This document shows, piece after piece, positions 49,800-57,518 of a stretch of 64,000 nt of DNA. The position numbers and the translations under genes are program-made. Origin of the DNA: Salsipaludibacter sp963812245 (GTDB lineage: Bacteria; Actinomycetota; Nitriliruptoria; Nitriliruptorales; Nitriliruptoraceae). The stretch spans positions 496,001 to 560,000 of the forward strand of contig CAWEUK010000002.1 of NCBI GenBank assembly GCA_963812245.1, written 5' to 3'. The notes under the pieces were generated by a model. That model did no database searches. It was not told where the DNA came from and was given only the letters and a program-made list of their open reading frames with translations. How positions within the stretch are numbered: position 1 is the stretch's first letter; each line of letters opens with the position of its first letter.

Positions 49800-50194
49800 T
49801 CATGCGACTTGCCCTGGTGGCCGCCGTGGTCGCGGTGGCCACGATCGCCGGACGCTGGTGGCAGGCGCGCCAGGGGCGTGTCCGGCACGCCAACGGCGCG
49901 TCCGCAGAGGTCGTCGAGGCGGTGTTGTTCACGACGCCGACGTGCCGGACGTGTCCGCAGGTGCGCGCCAATCTCGATGCCGTGGCGGCGGTGCACCCGG
50001 GCTTCCGCTGGACCGAGATCGATGCCGCGACCGACCTCGACCGGGTCCGCGCCCACCGGGTGATGCGGGCTCCCACGATCGTGTTCGCAGGGCCCGGCGG
50101 CGACGAGGTCGCGCGGGTGTCGGGTCCCACCACGCCGGGAGCCATCGCCGTCGCCGCCAACCTCGATCCGTCCGGGATCTGCACGGCTGCCTGA
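49796..50194 (+). CDS. membrane-anchored thioredoxin-like protein
   Basis: This 132-residue protein has one N-terminal membrane helix (residues about 4-20) and a thioredoxin-like domain with the redox motif CRTC in FTTPTCRTCPQVR. RVMRAPTIVFAG supplies the cis-Pro. The N-terminal anchor places the domain on one face of the membrane. It overlaps the DUF4395 gene by four bases, the common thioredoxin-DUF4395 pairing, and resembles Rv0816c-type ThiX proteins. Confidence 0.85.
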   Translation: MIMRLALVAAVVAVATIAGRWWQARQGRVRHANGASAEVVEAVLFTTPTCRTCPQVRANLDAVAAVHPGFRWTEIDAATDLDRVRAHRVMRAPTIVFAGPGGDEVARVSGPTTPGAIAVAANLDPSGICTAA

Positions 50195-50391
50195 CGAACG
50201 TTCACGTGCTGGTTCGCGCACCTCCCACGACCACGCAGCCGCGAACTTCGCCACGCCACGACGTGGCGCCCACATTGCGCTCCGGTCTTCGGTTGGGGAT
50301 GATGGTGCTGCGGGCCGACCCGGGCCGCCCTCCCATGCGGCCGGTCACGGCCCGACGTGGTCGCTCGCCCCGCTCCTGACAGGAACCCGCC

Positions 50392-51285
50392 GTGCTCATC
50401 GCCGCTGCTCGTGAACTGGTCGCGATCGAGGTGACTGGCCCCGATCGCATCGAGTATCTCGACAATGTCACGACCCAGCGCTTCGAGGGTGTGGCGGACG
50501 GGACCGTGCTCGGGATGTTGGTGCTCGATGGCAAGGGCGTGCCGCAGGCCGTCGCCTGGGCACTGGTCGGCGCCGACACCGTGACCCTGCTGGCACCGCC
50601 GTCCTCCGCGGACCACGTGATGGAGGTTGTGGCCACCAGGACGTTCCTCGCCCAGGTGACCTTCACCCGCCTGGACACGCCCGTCACGTCGCTGGCGGCA
50701 GCCTCCGACACCGACCTCGATGACGCCCTGGCAGCGGTTGGCATCGTCGTGGACCCCGATTCCTGGACAGCGCACGGTGATGCACTCCTGGCTCGCCATG
50801 CCTTCGGGATCGAGGTGGTGGGAGTGGGCAGCGAGGCACTGGCCGGCATGGGACTGACGGCGACGCTGGTGACGGGCGACGAGTTGGCAATGCAGTCGGG
50901 CGAACCCCGATGGGGCCACGAGGTCGTGGCCGGTCGTCTGCCCGAGGAGTACGGGTTGCTGGCCACGCACGTCCACCTCGGCAAGGGCTGCTACCCGGGC
51001 CAGGAACCCATCGCACACATGTGGATGCTGGGCCGCCCACGTCGCCGGCTCGCCCTGGTCGAGGTGGCAGGCGCCGCGCCTGTCGGTGACGTCGTCAGCG
51101 GGAGTGCAGGCGACCGTGGCTTCGCATTCGTCGCACCCGACACGGAGCTGGACACCGAGGTCGCCGACGGCGTGGTCGTCACCGACTTCGTTGGTGCCGG
51201 TCGCGACGTCGTCGGGTGGACGCCGGCGCAGACGCGACGGCGTGACCGTGGTGGCAGCGTCGACCTGCCCCGGCGGGCCCCGTGA
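50392..51285 (+). CDS. ygfZ: YgfZ-type folate-binding protein
   Basis: YgfZ (IBA57 family) is a tetrahydrofolate-binding protein needed for some iron-sulfur enzymes. The 297-residue protein has the GcvT-like fold, with LDNVTTQRFEG near the start and the signature KGCYPGQE near residue 200, where the Cys is invariant. The GTG at 50392 opens the conserved N-terminus. It lies after the thioredoxin gene by 197 bases and converges on bcp across a tandem repeat. Confidence 0.92.
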   Translation: MLIAAARELVAIEVTGPDRIEYLDNVTTQRFEGVADGTVLGMLVLDGKGVPQAVAWALVGADTVTLLAPPSSADHVMEVVATRTFLAQVTFTRLDTPVTSLAAASDTDLDDALAAVGIVVDPDSWTAHGDALLARHAFGIEVVGVGSEALAGMGLTATLVTGDELAMQSGEPRWGHEVVAGRLPEEYGLLATHVHLGKGCYPGQEPIAHMWMLGRPRRRLALVEVAGAAPVGDVVSGSAGDRGFAFVAPDTELDTEVADGVVVTDFVGAGRDVVGWTPAQTRRRDRGGSVDLPRRAP

Positions 51286-51324
51286 CCCGACGCAACGGCT
51301 GTCGGCGGGGGCCCACCACCCCGT

Positions 51325-51414
51325 GGGTGTCGTCCACGCGGGTGTCGTCCACGCGGGTTTCGTGCACACGGGCGCCGTACCGGCGGGCGTCGCCCACGCC
51401 GGCGTCGCCCCCGC
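51325..51414. repeat. 15-bp tandem repeat between ygfZ and bcp
   Basis: Six contiguous 15-base units run from 51325 to 51414. The first two are identical (GGGTGTCGTCCACGC) and the later ones diverge. There are no spacers. It lies at the 3' ends of two convergent genes, like the repeat at 37901. Confidence 0.8.
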
Positions 51415-51423
51415 GGGCCTTGG

Positions 51424-51888
51424 TCACAACGCCGCCAGGGTCTTGAGGACGGCGTCTGCATGGGTCTTGGGCGTGGCTCGCTTCCAGACCTTCGCCACCG
51501 TCCCGTCGGCATCGACCACGACCGTCGAACGCTTGACGCCGATCGTCTTCTTGCCGTAGAGCACCTTCTCGCCCCACGCACCCCAGGTCGTCATGACGTC
51601 CTTGTCGACATCGGCGAGCAGGGTGTGGGGGAGGTCGTACTTGGTGGCGAATGCCCGGTGGGACGCCACGTCGTCGGGTGACACGCCCAGCACGGTGGCG
51701 CCGGCGTCCTGCAACTGTGACCACGCATCCCGGATGCCGCAGGCCTGGGTGGTGCAGCCCGGGGTGTCGTCCCTGGGGTAGAAGTACACCACGACCGGCC
51801 CACCGCGCAGGTCCGACAAGGTGACCTCGTTGCCGTCCTGGTCGGGCAGGGTGAAGTCGGGTGCAGCATCTCCGGCAGTGACGTTCAT
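51424..51888 (-). CDS. bcp: thiol peroxidase, Bcp/PrxQ type
   Basis: This 154-residue peroxiredoxin reduces hydroperoxides with electrons from thioredoxin. The peroxidatic Cys45 is in PRDDTPGCTTQACG and a resolving Cys50 lies five residues later, the PrxQ subtype that forms an intramolecular disulfide. VLGVSPDDVASHRAFATKYDLP and the later KVWKRATPKTHADAVL are family-typical. The ATG at 51888 is used. Proximity to the thioredoxin and mycothiol genes suits a shared redox role. Confidence 0.94.
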   Translation of the reverse strand: MNVTAGDAAPDFTLPDQDGNEVTLSDLRGGPVVVYFYPRDDTPGCTTQACGIRDAWSQLQDAGATVLGVSPDDVASHRAFATKYDLPHTLLADVDKDVMTTWGAWGEKVLYGKKTIGVKRSTVVVDADGTVAKVWKRATPKTHADAVLKTLAAL

Positions 51889-51981
51889 GATGGACTCCTG
51901 TTCGAGTTGGGTTGCGGTACGTGGAGGACTAGGCGCCCGACGTGCGGACGGCGGTTGGCTCGCGGTCGACGCCGTCGATGG

Positions 51982-52455
51982 CTACGCCACCACGGCGGTC
52001 GTTCCGAGGTGGTCCAACACGTCGATCCGGACACACCGTGCGGGATCATCGTGCAGGGCCGTGTGGTCGATGCGGATGGTGGGGACCCCCGGGATCACCG
52101 GCGGCACGGTGTCGCCCAGTTGCACGATGCGAACGAGCCCCCGATCGACCAGGTCGGTCACGAGGTCCGCGATGCCCTGCACGAAGGTGGGCTCGATCAG
52201 CATGCCATGCCCCAGGTGCAGCCGATGACCCAACCAGAGCATGAACTCACCGACCGCCAGGTCGGCATCGTGATCCGCCTCGCCCTGGCGCATCGAGAGT
52301 CGCACATGGTGTTCGAATCGTGCCATCCACTTCGGGTCAGGTTGCACGATGCCCGCGGCTTCCAGCCCGACGACCAGGTCGCAGCGGAGGTGTTCCACGT
52401 CGGTGGCCACCGTCAGCAGCACCGGCCCGACGAAGGAGAGGTTCGGCGTGTTCAC
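51982..52455 (-). CDS. hypothetical protein overlapping the fusion gene
   Basis: I do not recognise this 157-residue protein. It is soluble and mixed alpha/beta, with a His-rich central section (ARFEHHVRLSMRQGEADHDADLAVGEF, near residues 45-71, and GHRLHLGHG) and a C-terminal VRIVQLGDTVPPVIPGVPTIRIDH segment. Its GTG at 52455 overlaps the stop of the large fusion gene (GTGA), so it is translated after it and may act with it. No signal peptide is seen. Confidence 0.7.
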   Translation of the reverse strand: MNTPNLSFVGPVLLTVATDVEHLRCDLVVGLEAAGIVQPDPKWMARFEHHVRLSMRQGEADHDADLAVGEFMLWLGHRLHLGHGMLIEPTFVQGIADLVTDLVDRGLVRIVQLGDTVPPVIPGVPTIRIDHTALHDDPARCVRIDVLDHLGTTAVVA

Positions 52456-55400
52456 GATCGCTCCTGCTCGACGACGTGGACCTGGCGGCGACCATCGGTC
52501 AACGACGTGACGATGATCTGGTCGCCCCGCCGGGTTGGCACCGGGTGGAGGTCACATCGGTACAGGCCGCGAGCCGGCGTGTGGAACGGGAAGCGTGCCA
52601 ACTGGGTCGACTCGCCCGACTCCAGATCGAACTGGTGCAGGGTCACGTTCTCCTGGTAGGGCTCGTCGTACACGAACCTGGTGGGCTGCTCGACAACGTG
52701 GCGCAGGTGGACGTTGCGATCGAACTGGCCCACGCGCAGCGGTCGCGGCGGTGCGTCGTCCTGGTCCTGGACGACCATGACGTCACGGGCTGCCGCGTCC
52801 CAGTAGTAGAGCCGATCGGACGTCCACCACATCACGTGGGAGGTCGCGGTTGCCAGCAGATGGGGTGTGGTGGTTTCGGGATGCTCCATGTCGACCGTCA
52901 GGCTCACCCCCTGGTGGTCGCTCCACGGACCATCCGGATGACGCCATCGCAGCTTGCAGGTCAGGCGACGGTCATCGGGGGAAAGCTTCAGGTGGTTGAA
53001 CCAGAAGTGGTGGTCCTCCTGGCGGAGCTGGGTGGCCAGACTCGGGTTCCGCTCCTCGAGTGCAGTGATCGTGGCGTCGACGGCCGCACCGATGGACAGC
53101 ACCAGGTGGGACTCGTCCGTGGTGAGGTCGATGCGCCAGATGCCGTCGTCGGTCGGGGCCCTGGCGATTCCACCGGTGGTGTCCGACCTGGTGTAGCCGT
53201 AGCCCGGGCGCAGCCCGTCGAGTCGCAGCAGGTCGATGGAGACGCCCCAGCGTCCATGGCTGGCGAGGGCGTAGATCGGTCGCGACAACGGCGTGGACCG
53301 GGTCGGGTCGGTCGGGTCCATCACCGTCGCGGCCAGCCCGTCGCCGTCCCGGACGTTGAACACGATCCGGTCCTGGCCCGGGATCCACTGCGCCATCGGA
53401 CCCTGCTGCCAGCTCCACGCGGTGGTCGTGGCGAGCGGAACGAACCCTCCGTCGGCGAGGTCGACCGTGCCGACGCGGACCTGGTCGTCAGGCCTGATCG
53501 GCGAATTGTGGTGGTCGACCTCGATCGCGACCAGCCGGGTCTCGTCGGTGTTCAGCACCTGGATGTCGTAGTAGCAGTGCATGTGACCGGACCACGTGCC
53601 GGTGCCGACGGTCAGTTGGCGGATCGACCAGCCGTTCATCCCCTGGGCCGAGTCGCTGCGCTGCCGGTGGCCGGGGCCCAGCGCGGGTCGGATGGCCTGT
53701 CGGTATGCCCGCAGCGACTCGGCATGGGACCGCCAGTCGGTCGGTCGAGGGTCGCGTCGGGGCAGGAACGTGTCGGGGGGAATCCTCCAGTCGTGCGACC
53801 TGAAGTGTTCGAGCAACGCCAGTGAGTAGCGCGCTGCCCCGGAGGACTGGTCGCCGCGTGCCACCCGTTGCTCCAGGTCGCGTCGAAATCCGGCATGCCA
53901 CTTGAAGTGGGCGCTGTAGATCGGGAAGGTGAACCGGAACTGGCTGTCGCGCAGACGAGGGAAGTTGCGCAGGTGGGTGCCGTGCAGCAGGTGCAGCCGG
54001 TTGTTGAGGACGTGACGCCAGCGTCGTTGAACCTGTGGCGGGATCGCCGGGTGCTCCAGCAGGTCCCTGGGCGAGCACCCTTCCTGGGACGCGACGTCGC
54101 GCAGCCACTCCCTGGTGCGCTCCATGCTGACGCCGTGGCCACCGCCGCTGGGGAGCACGCACGCCGCGTGCAGGACCAGGTTGCCCGTCCCGGCGCCTTC
54201 GGCAAGGTCGACGTCCTGGGGAAGCCGGGTCATCAGGTCCCCCTCCTGGGGGAACTGCTCGAACGGGTCCATGGCCGGGTCGACGGTCGGCAGCGACGAG
54301 TCGGCAGCGATCCGGTCGATCATCGGTGCCTGGACACCGAGGTAGCCGTGGTCGTGAAGCTCCTGGATGACGGGCTCGAGCCCGTCGGGAAACACGTTGA
54401 ACTCGTCGACGTCGGCGTTGACGACCCAACCGGCCAGTCCGACCTGCCGTTGTTGCAGTTCCCTTCGCCGATTCCACATGGCCAGGCTGTGGTAGGGCCC
54501 GATCCACACGTGGTCGGCGGCCACGCCGCGTTCCTCGAGCACCACCCTGGCGTCGGCCAGACCGGGACTGTCGACATCCGAGGCGTTGAGGATGACGTGC
54601 ATGTTGTCGGGCGGGATGCCCAGGTCGGCATAGTGGTCGAGGAATGCCGGCAGCAGCTCGACGCCGCCGTCGACCCCGACGCAACTGACCAGGCTGACCT
54701 CGAACTCAGGATCGCGAGGCGTCGGCCGCTGGCTGTCGAGATAGCTGGCCAGGTGCGGTGCCTCCGCCATCGTCTCGACGAGTTGATCGACCTGGCGGTC
54801 GGTCCAGGCCACCCGGTGTCGCGTCTCGTTGGGGCGCGGCGAGACCAGCCCGGCGACGGAGTCGACCACCTCGTCGGTGGCAGGCAGTCCGAGGCCCTCG
54901 TAGAGCCGCCGGATGGTGCCGCGGGGATCACCCACGAGGTCCTCGTGGGCGATGACGAGCGTGTCGACCTGTTCGGCGAGTTTCGAGACCCCGGCACTCA
55001 GCTGCCCGTAGTCGTCGACCATCTCGTCGGACACCTCGGTCGGCAGGTCACGACGCTGGTTGTCCCCGGTCTCGATGCGCAGCTTGTCGTAGCGCCTCGA
55101 CTTGCGCAGGCTCATGGTCGCCACGTTGTCGAACGGGTTGCGGGTCACGATCACGAACACGATGCGGCGACGTCCGACGCGGCGTTGGAGCAGATCCAGG
55201 ACCGTCGGCTCCTCCAGGAGATGACGGACCGCCCAGTCGCCCTTCTTGTCGCCGATGACCTGCACGGCACCGGGCGGCAGTTCGTGCTCCGGGTCGTAGG
55301 CGTAGCCGTTCCACCAGCGTCCGTTCGTCCGGAACCGGCGGCTGTTGTCGTCGATCAGTGCGACGATCTCGGGCCAGCGCAGGCCCAGGCGGACGAGCCC

Positions 55401-55688
55401 GAGGACGTCGAGTTCGTGGGCGGCGACGGCGTTGGGATGGGCATCGATGAGCGCCCCCACCAGCGAATGTCCCGAGCGGGGATATCCGGCGAAGAGCACC
55501 ACGGTGTCGGCCCGCAGGAGCGCCGGCACCCGTCGGATGTTCTCGATCGCCCGGACGTGCAGGTGGCGCAGGCTCACGGTGCGGTGGCGACGGGACTTCG
55601 GCCCCTCGAACACCGGGATGGAATGCACTGGTTCACCCTGCGGCAGGATGCGTGCCAGCCGTGACCGCAGGTTCGATGTGACTGACAT
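52452..55688 (-). CDS. sulfotransferase-glycosyltransferase-beta-propeller fusion
   Basis: This 1078-residue protein combines three recognisable parts. Residues about 60-320 are sulfotransferase-like, with the PAPS 5'-phosphate loop GYPRSGHSL at 68-76 and the 3'-phosphate segment RNPFDN at 183-188. Residues about 330-660 look like a GT-A glycosyltransferase (GT2/GT92-like), with a DVDEF metal motif at 426-430 inside GWVVNADVDEF. Residues about 685-1075 resemble an oligogalacturonate-lyase-type beta-propeller: GHMHCYYDIQ, WSWQQGPMAQW, RPIYALASHGRW, RPGYGY. I know no standard protein with this order. No signal peptide or membrane helix is visible. The ATG at 55688 follows the divergent promoter region. 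Polysaccharide sulfation or modification is inference. Confidence 0.78.
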   Translation of the reverse strand: MSVTSNLRSRLARILPQGEPVHSIPVFEGPKSRRHRTVSLRHLHVRAIENIRRVPALLRADTVVLFAGYPRSGHSLVGALIDAHPNAVAAHELDVLGLVRLGLRWPEIVALIDDNSRRFRTNGRWWNGYAYDPEHELPPGAVQVIGDKKGDWAVRHLLEEPTVLDLLQRRVGRRRIVFVIVTRNPFDNVATMSLRKSRRYDKLRIETGDNQRRDLPTEVSDEMVDDYGQLSAGVSKLAEQVDTLVIAHEDLVGDPRGTIRRLYEGLGLPATDEVVDSVAGLVSPRPNETRHRVAWTDRQVDQLVETMAEAPHLASYLDSQRPTPRDPEFEVSLVSCVGVDGGVELLPAFLDHYADLGIPPDNMHVILNASDVDSPGLADARVVLEERGVAADHVWIGPYHSLAMWNRRRELQQRQVGLAGWVVNADVDEFNVFPDGLEPVIQELHDHGYLGVQAPMIDRIAADSSLPTVDPAMDPFEQFPQEGDLMTRLPQDVDLAEGAGTGNLVLHAACVLPSGGGHGVSMERTREWLRDVASQEGCSPRDLLEHPAIPPQVQRRWRHVLNNRLHLLHGTHLRNFPRLRDSQFRFTFPIYSAHFKWHAGFRRDLEQRVARGDQSSGAARYSLALLEHFRSHDWRIPPDTFLPRRDPRPTDWRSHAESLRAYRQAIRPALGPGHRQRSDSAQGMNGWSIRQLTVGTGTWSGHMHCYYDIQVLNTDETRLVAIEVDHHNSPIRPDDQVRVGTVDLADGGFVPLATTTAWSWQQGPMAQWIPGQDRIVFNVRDGDGLAATVMDPTDPTRSTPLSRPIYALASHGRWGVSIDLLRLDGLRPGYGYTRSDTTGGIARAPTDDGIWRIDLTTDESHLVLSIGAAVDATITALEERNPSLATQLRQEDHHFWFNHLKLSPDDRRLTCKLRWRHPDGPWSDHQGVSLTVDMEHPETTTPHLLATATSHVMWWTSDRLYYWDAAARDVMVVQDQDDAPPRPLRVGQFDRNVHLRHVVEQPTRFVYDEPYQENVTLHQFDLESGESTQLARFPFHTPARGLYRCDLHPVPTRRGDQIIVTSLTDGRRQVHVVEQERS

Positions 55689-55723
55689 GGCGCCGTCCTC
55701 GTGCTCGCGCATTCGGATCGTCC

Positions 55724-55729
55724 ACGCTA
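55724..55729 (-). promoter_or_regulatory. -10 box TAGCGT for the fusion gene
   Basis: Minus-strand TAGCGT lies 35 bases upstream of the fusion gene ATG, in the 113-base gap shared with the XRE regulator, whose TAGGCT box (55774-55779) points the other way. Confidence 0.35.
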
Positions 55730-55773
55730 CAGCACAGACCTTCGAGTCGACGCGGACGTCTGGACTGCCCCAA

Positions 55774-55779
55774 TAGGCT
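55774..55779 (+). promoter_or_regulatory. -10 box TAGGCT for XRE regulator gene
   Basis: TAGGCT lies 22 bases before the GTG at 55802 and leaves room for the GAGGAG ribosome site. Confidence 0.4.
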
Positions 55780-55801
55780 GGCACGTGACGAGGAGCGCTG
55801 C

Positions 55802-56359
55802 GTGGCTGACGACGATGAGGGGCTCGACGACGTCGTCGTCGACGATGGTGGGCTCGACGACGGTGCCGTGCTGCCGCCGGACCTTGGCGCCTACATCCGC
55901 AACCAGCGCGAACAGGCCAGGTTGTCACTGCGCAAACTCGCCAGCCGCGCCGGCGTGTCAAACCCCTACCTCTCCCAGATCGAACGAGGACTGCGCAACC
56001 CGTCCGCCGAGATCCTCCAGGCGATCGCCCGAGGGCTCGAGATCTCCTCGGAGACGCTCTACGTCCAGGCAGGCATCCTCGATCCCGACCACGAGGAACG
56101 CACCGACGTCGAGACCGCCATTGCCCGTGCTCGTGAACTGACCGAGCCGCAGCGATCGTCCCTGCTCGAGATGTATCGGTCCTACCGCCGGTTGGCGGCG
56201 CTCGACGAGCCCGGTGGCCAGTCCGACCGGCGCGCCGTCGCTGGTGGTTCGAGATCGACTGCATGGGGTTCCGCCGGGCCGGACTCGGCTCCCCACGACC
56301 TCCCCGACATCGATGCGCCCGGCGCTGACCCCGACGACGACGGCACTGCGGCCGGGTGA
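55802..56359 (+). CDS. XRE-family transcriptional regulator
   Basis: This 185-residue protein has an acidic N-terminus (residues 1-25) and a Cro/C1-type HTH (about 28-85: IRNQREQARLSLRKLASRAGVSNPYLSQIERGLRNPS as the landmark span). A helical segment follows, then a disordered Gly/Asp tail. The domain matches actinobacterial single-HTH regulators. The GTG has GAGGAG seven bases upstream. It is divergent from the sulfotransferase-glycosyltransferase-propeller gene and may regulate it; equally, it may be a general regulator with distant targets. Confidence 0.85.
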   Translation: MADDDEGLDDVVVDDGGLDDGAVLPPDLGAYIRNQREQARLSLRKLASRAGVSNPYLSQIERGLRNPSAEILQAIARGLEISSETLYVQAGILDPDHEERTDVETAIARARELTEPQRSSLLEMYRSYRRLAALDEPGGQSDRRAVAGGSRSTAWGSAGPDSAPHDLPDIDAPGADPDDDGTAAG

Positions 56360-56513
56360 CCCCGGAATATTCCGTGGACTCCCAACGTTTGTGGCAGCGC
56401 GATGTGCGTCGTGCACCCGTGCCCATTCCCCCCCGATTTCTCCCCAGTCGTGATCACACTGTGATTTGCTGCTTCCGCCTGCGTCGCGGAGCCCACTCCC
56501 GGAAGGCAATGTC

Positions 56514-57518
56514 GTGACCCTGGACATCCACGTCCAAGATGGCCTGGGCGGCCCGGAACTGCACGCCCAGTGGCGCGCACTTGCCGCCTCGGATCCGCAC
56601 GCCACGATCTTCCAGGGACCGCGGTTCCTGGGGGTGTGGCGCGAGGTCCTGGCCGGTGACGAACAGGTGCAGGTGACGACGCTTCGCGACGACGACGAAT
56701 TGCGAGGTGTCGTCGTCGGATCCCGGCTCGACGACGATGCGACCACCACCTGGCGCTTCGGCGGCGGCATCGAGGTCACCGACTACGCCGGCCCGGTCAT
56801 CGCCGATGGCCACCGAGATGCCGTCCTGGACGCGTGGCTGCCCAGCCTGACCGCCGACGAGTCGGTGGATCGTTTCGAGTTCGGCGGCCTGGCCGAGGAC
56901 ACCGGCCTGCCGGCGGCCATTGCCGACCGCCTGGACACCCCTGGTGCCAACGTCAAGCGCTGCCAGGACGACGTCTGTCCCGTGGTCTCGATCGCCGACG
57001 GCTACGACGCCTACCTTCAGGCCCTGCCCGGCAAACTGCGCCAGGAACAGAAGCGCAAGGCCAGGAAGCTGTCCCGGGACCTCGGCCAGATCTCGATCGA
57101 CCAGGTGCCGGCCGCGGACCTCGCCACCGGTCTCGACACGTTCTTCTCCATGCAGGCGGATGCCTCAGGTCCCAAGGCCGGGTTCTTCGAGCGCGACGTC
57201 ATGCGCACGTTCTTCGACGCACTGGCCGACGAGTTCGTCGCCGACGACGTGTTTCGACTGCACCTGCTCTCGGTCGGTGATCGCCCGGTTGCCGCCACGG
57301 TCTCGCTGGTCGACGACACCAGGTGGGGGCTGTACAACTCGGCCTTCGACCCTGCCCTGGCCAGCTTTGCGCCGGGCATGGTGTTGGTCACCGAACTGAT
57401 CCGCGAGGCGGCGCAACAGGGTCTTGCAACCTTCGACCTGTTGCGGGGTGACGAGCCCTACAAGTACCGCTTCGGGGCCACCGACCGGATCATCGAGCAC
57501 GTGGCCGTGACACGATGA
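56514..57518 (+). CDS. FemAB/BioF2-like GNAT acyltransferase
   Basis: This 334-residue protein belongs to the GNAT-like acyltransferases of the FemAB/Acetyltransf_6 group. The first half is a degenerate GNAT, and the second contains GKLRQEQKRKARKLSRD and the FDLLRGDEPYKYRFG segment typical of the family. Members attach amino acids or acyl groups to cell-wall precursors or to surface glycans. The GTG at 56514 follows GGAAGG. Its stop overlaps the mshA ATG (ATGA), so both are translated together; no published link to mycothiol is known to me. Confidence 0.82.
   Translation: MTLDIHVQDGLGGPELHAQWRALAASDPHATIFQGPRFLGVWREVLAGDEQVQVTTLRDDDELRGVVVGSRLDDDATTTWRFGGGIEVTDYAGPVIADGHRDAVLDAWLPSLTADESVDRFEFGGLAEDTGLPAAIADRLDTPGANVKRCQDDVCPVVSIADGYDAYLQALPGKLRQEQKRKARKLSRDLGQISIDQVPAADLATGLDTFFSMQADASGPKAGFFERDVMRTFFDALADEFVADDVFRLHLLSVGDRPVAATVSLVDDTRWGLYNSAFDPALASFAPGMVLVTELIREAAQQGLATFDLLRGDEPYKYRFGATDRIIEHVAVTR

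Noticed and set aside
51086..51559. Rightward frame with AGVVH-like pentapeptide repeats
   Set aside because: It overlaps ygfZ and bcp, has no convincing start or ribosome site, and the repeats follow from a 15-base DNA period.
53868..55664. Long rightward frame opposite the fusion gene
   Set aside because: Antisense shadow; its composition mirrors the coding strand and no domain is visible.
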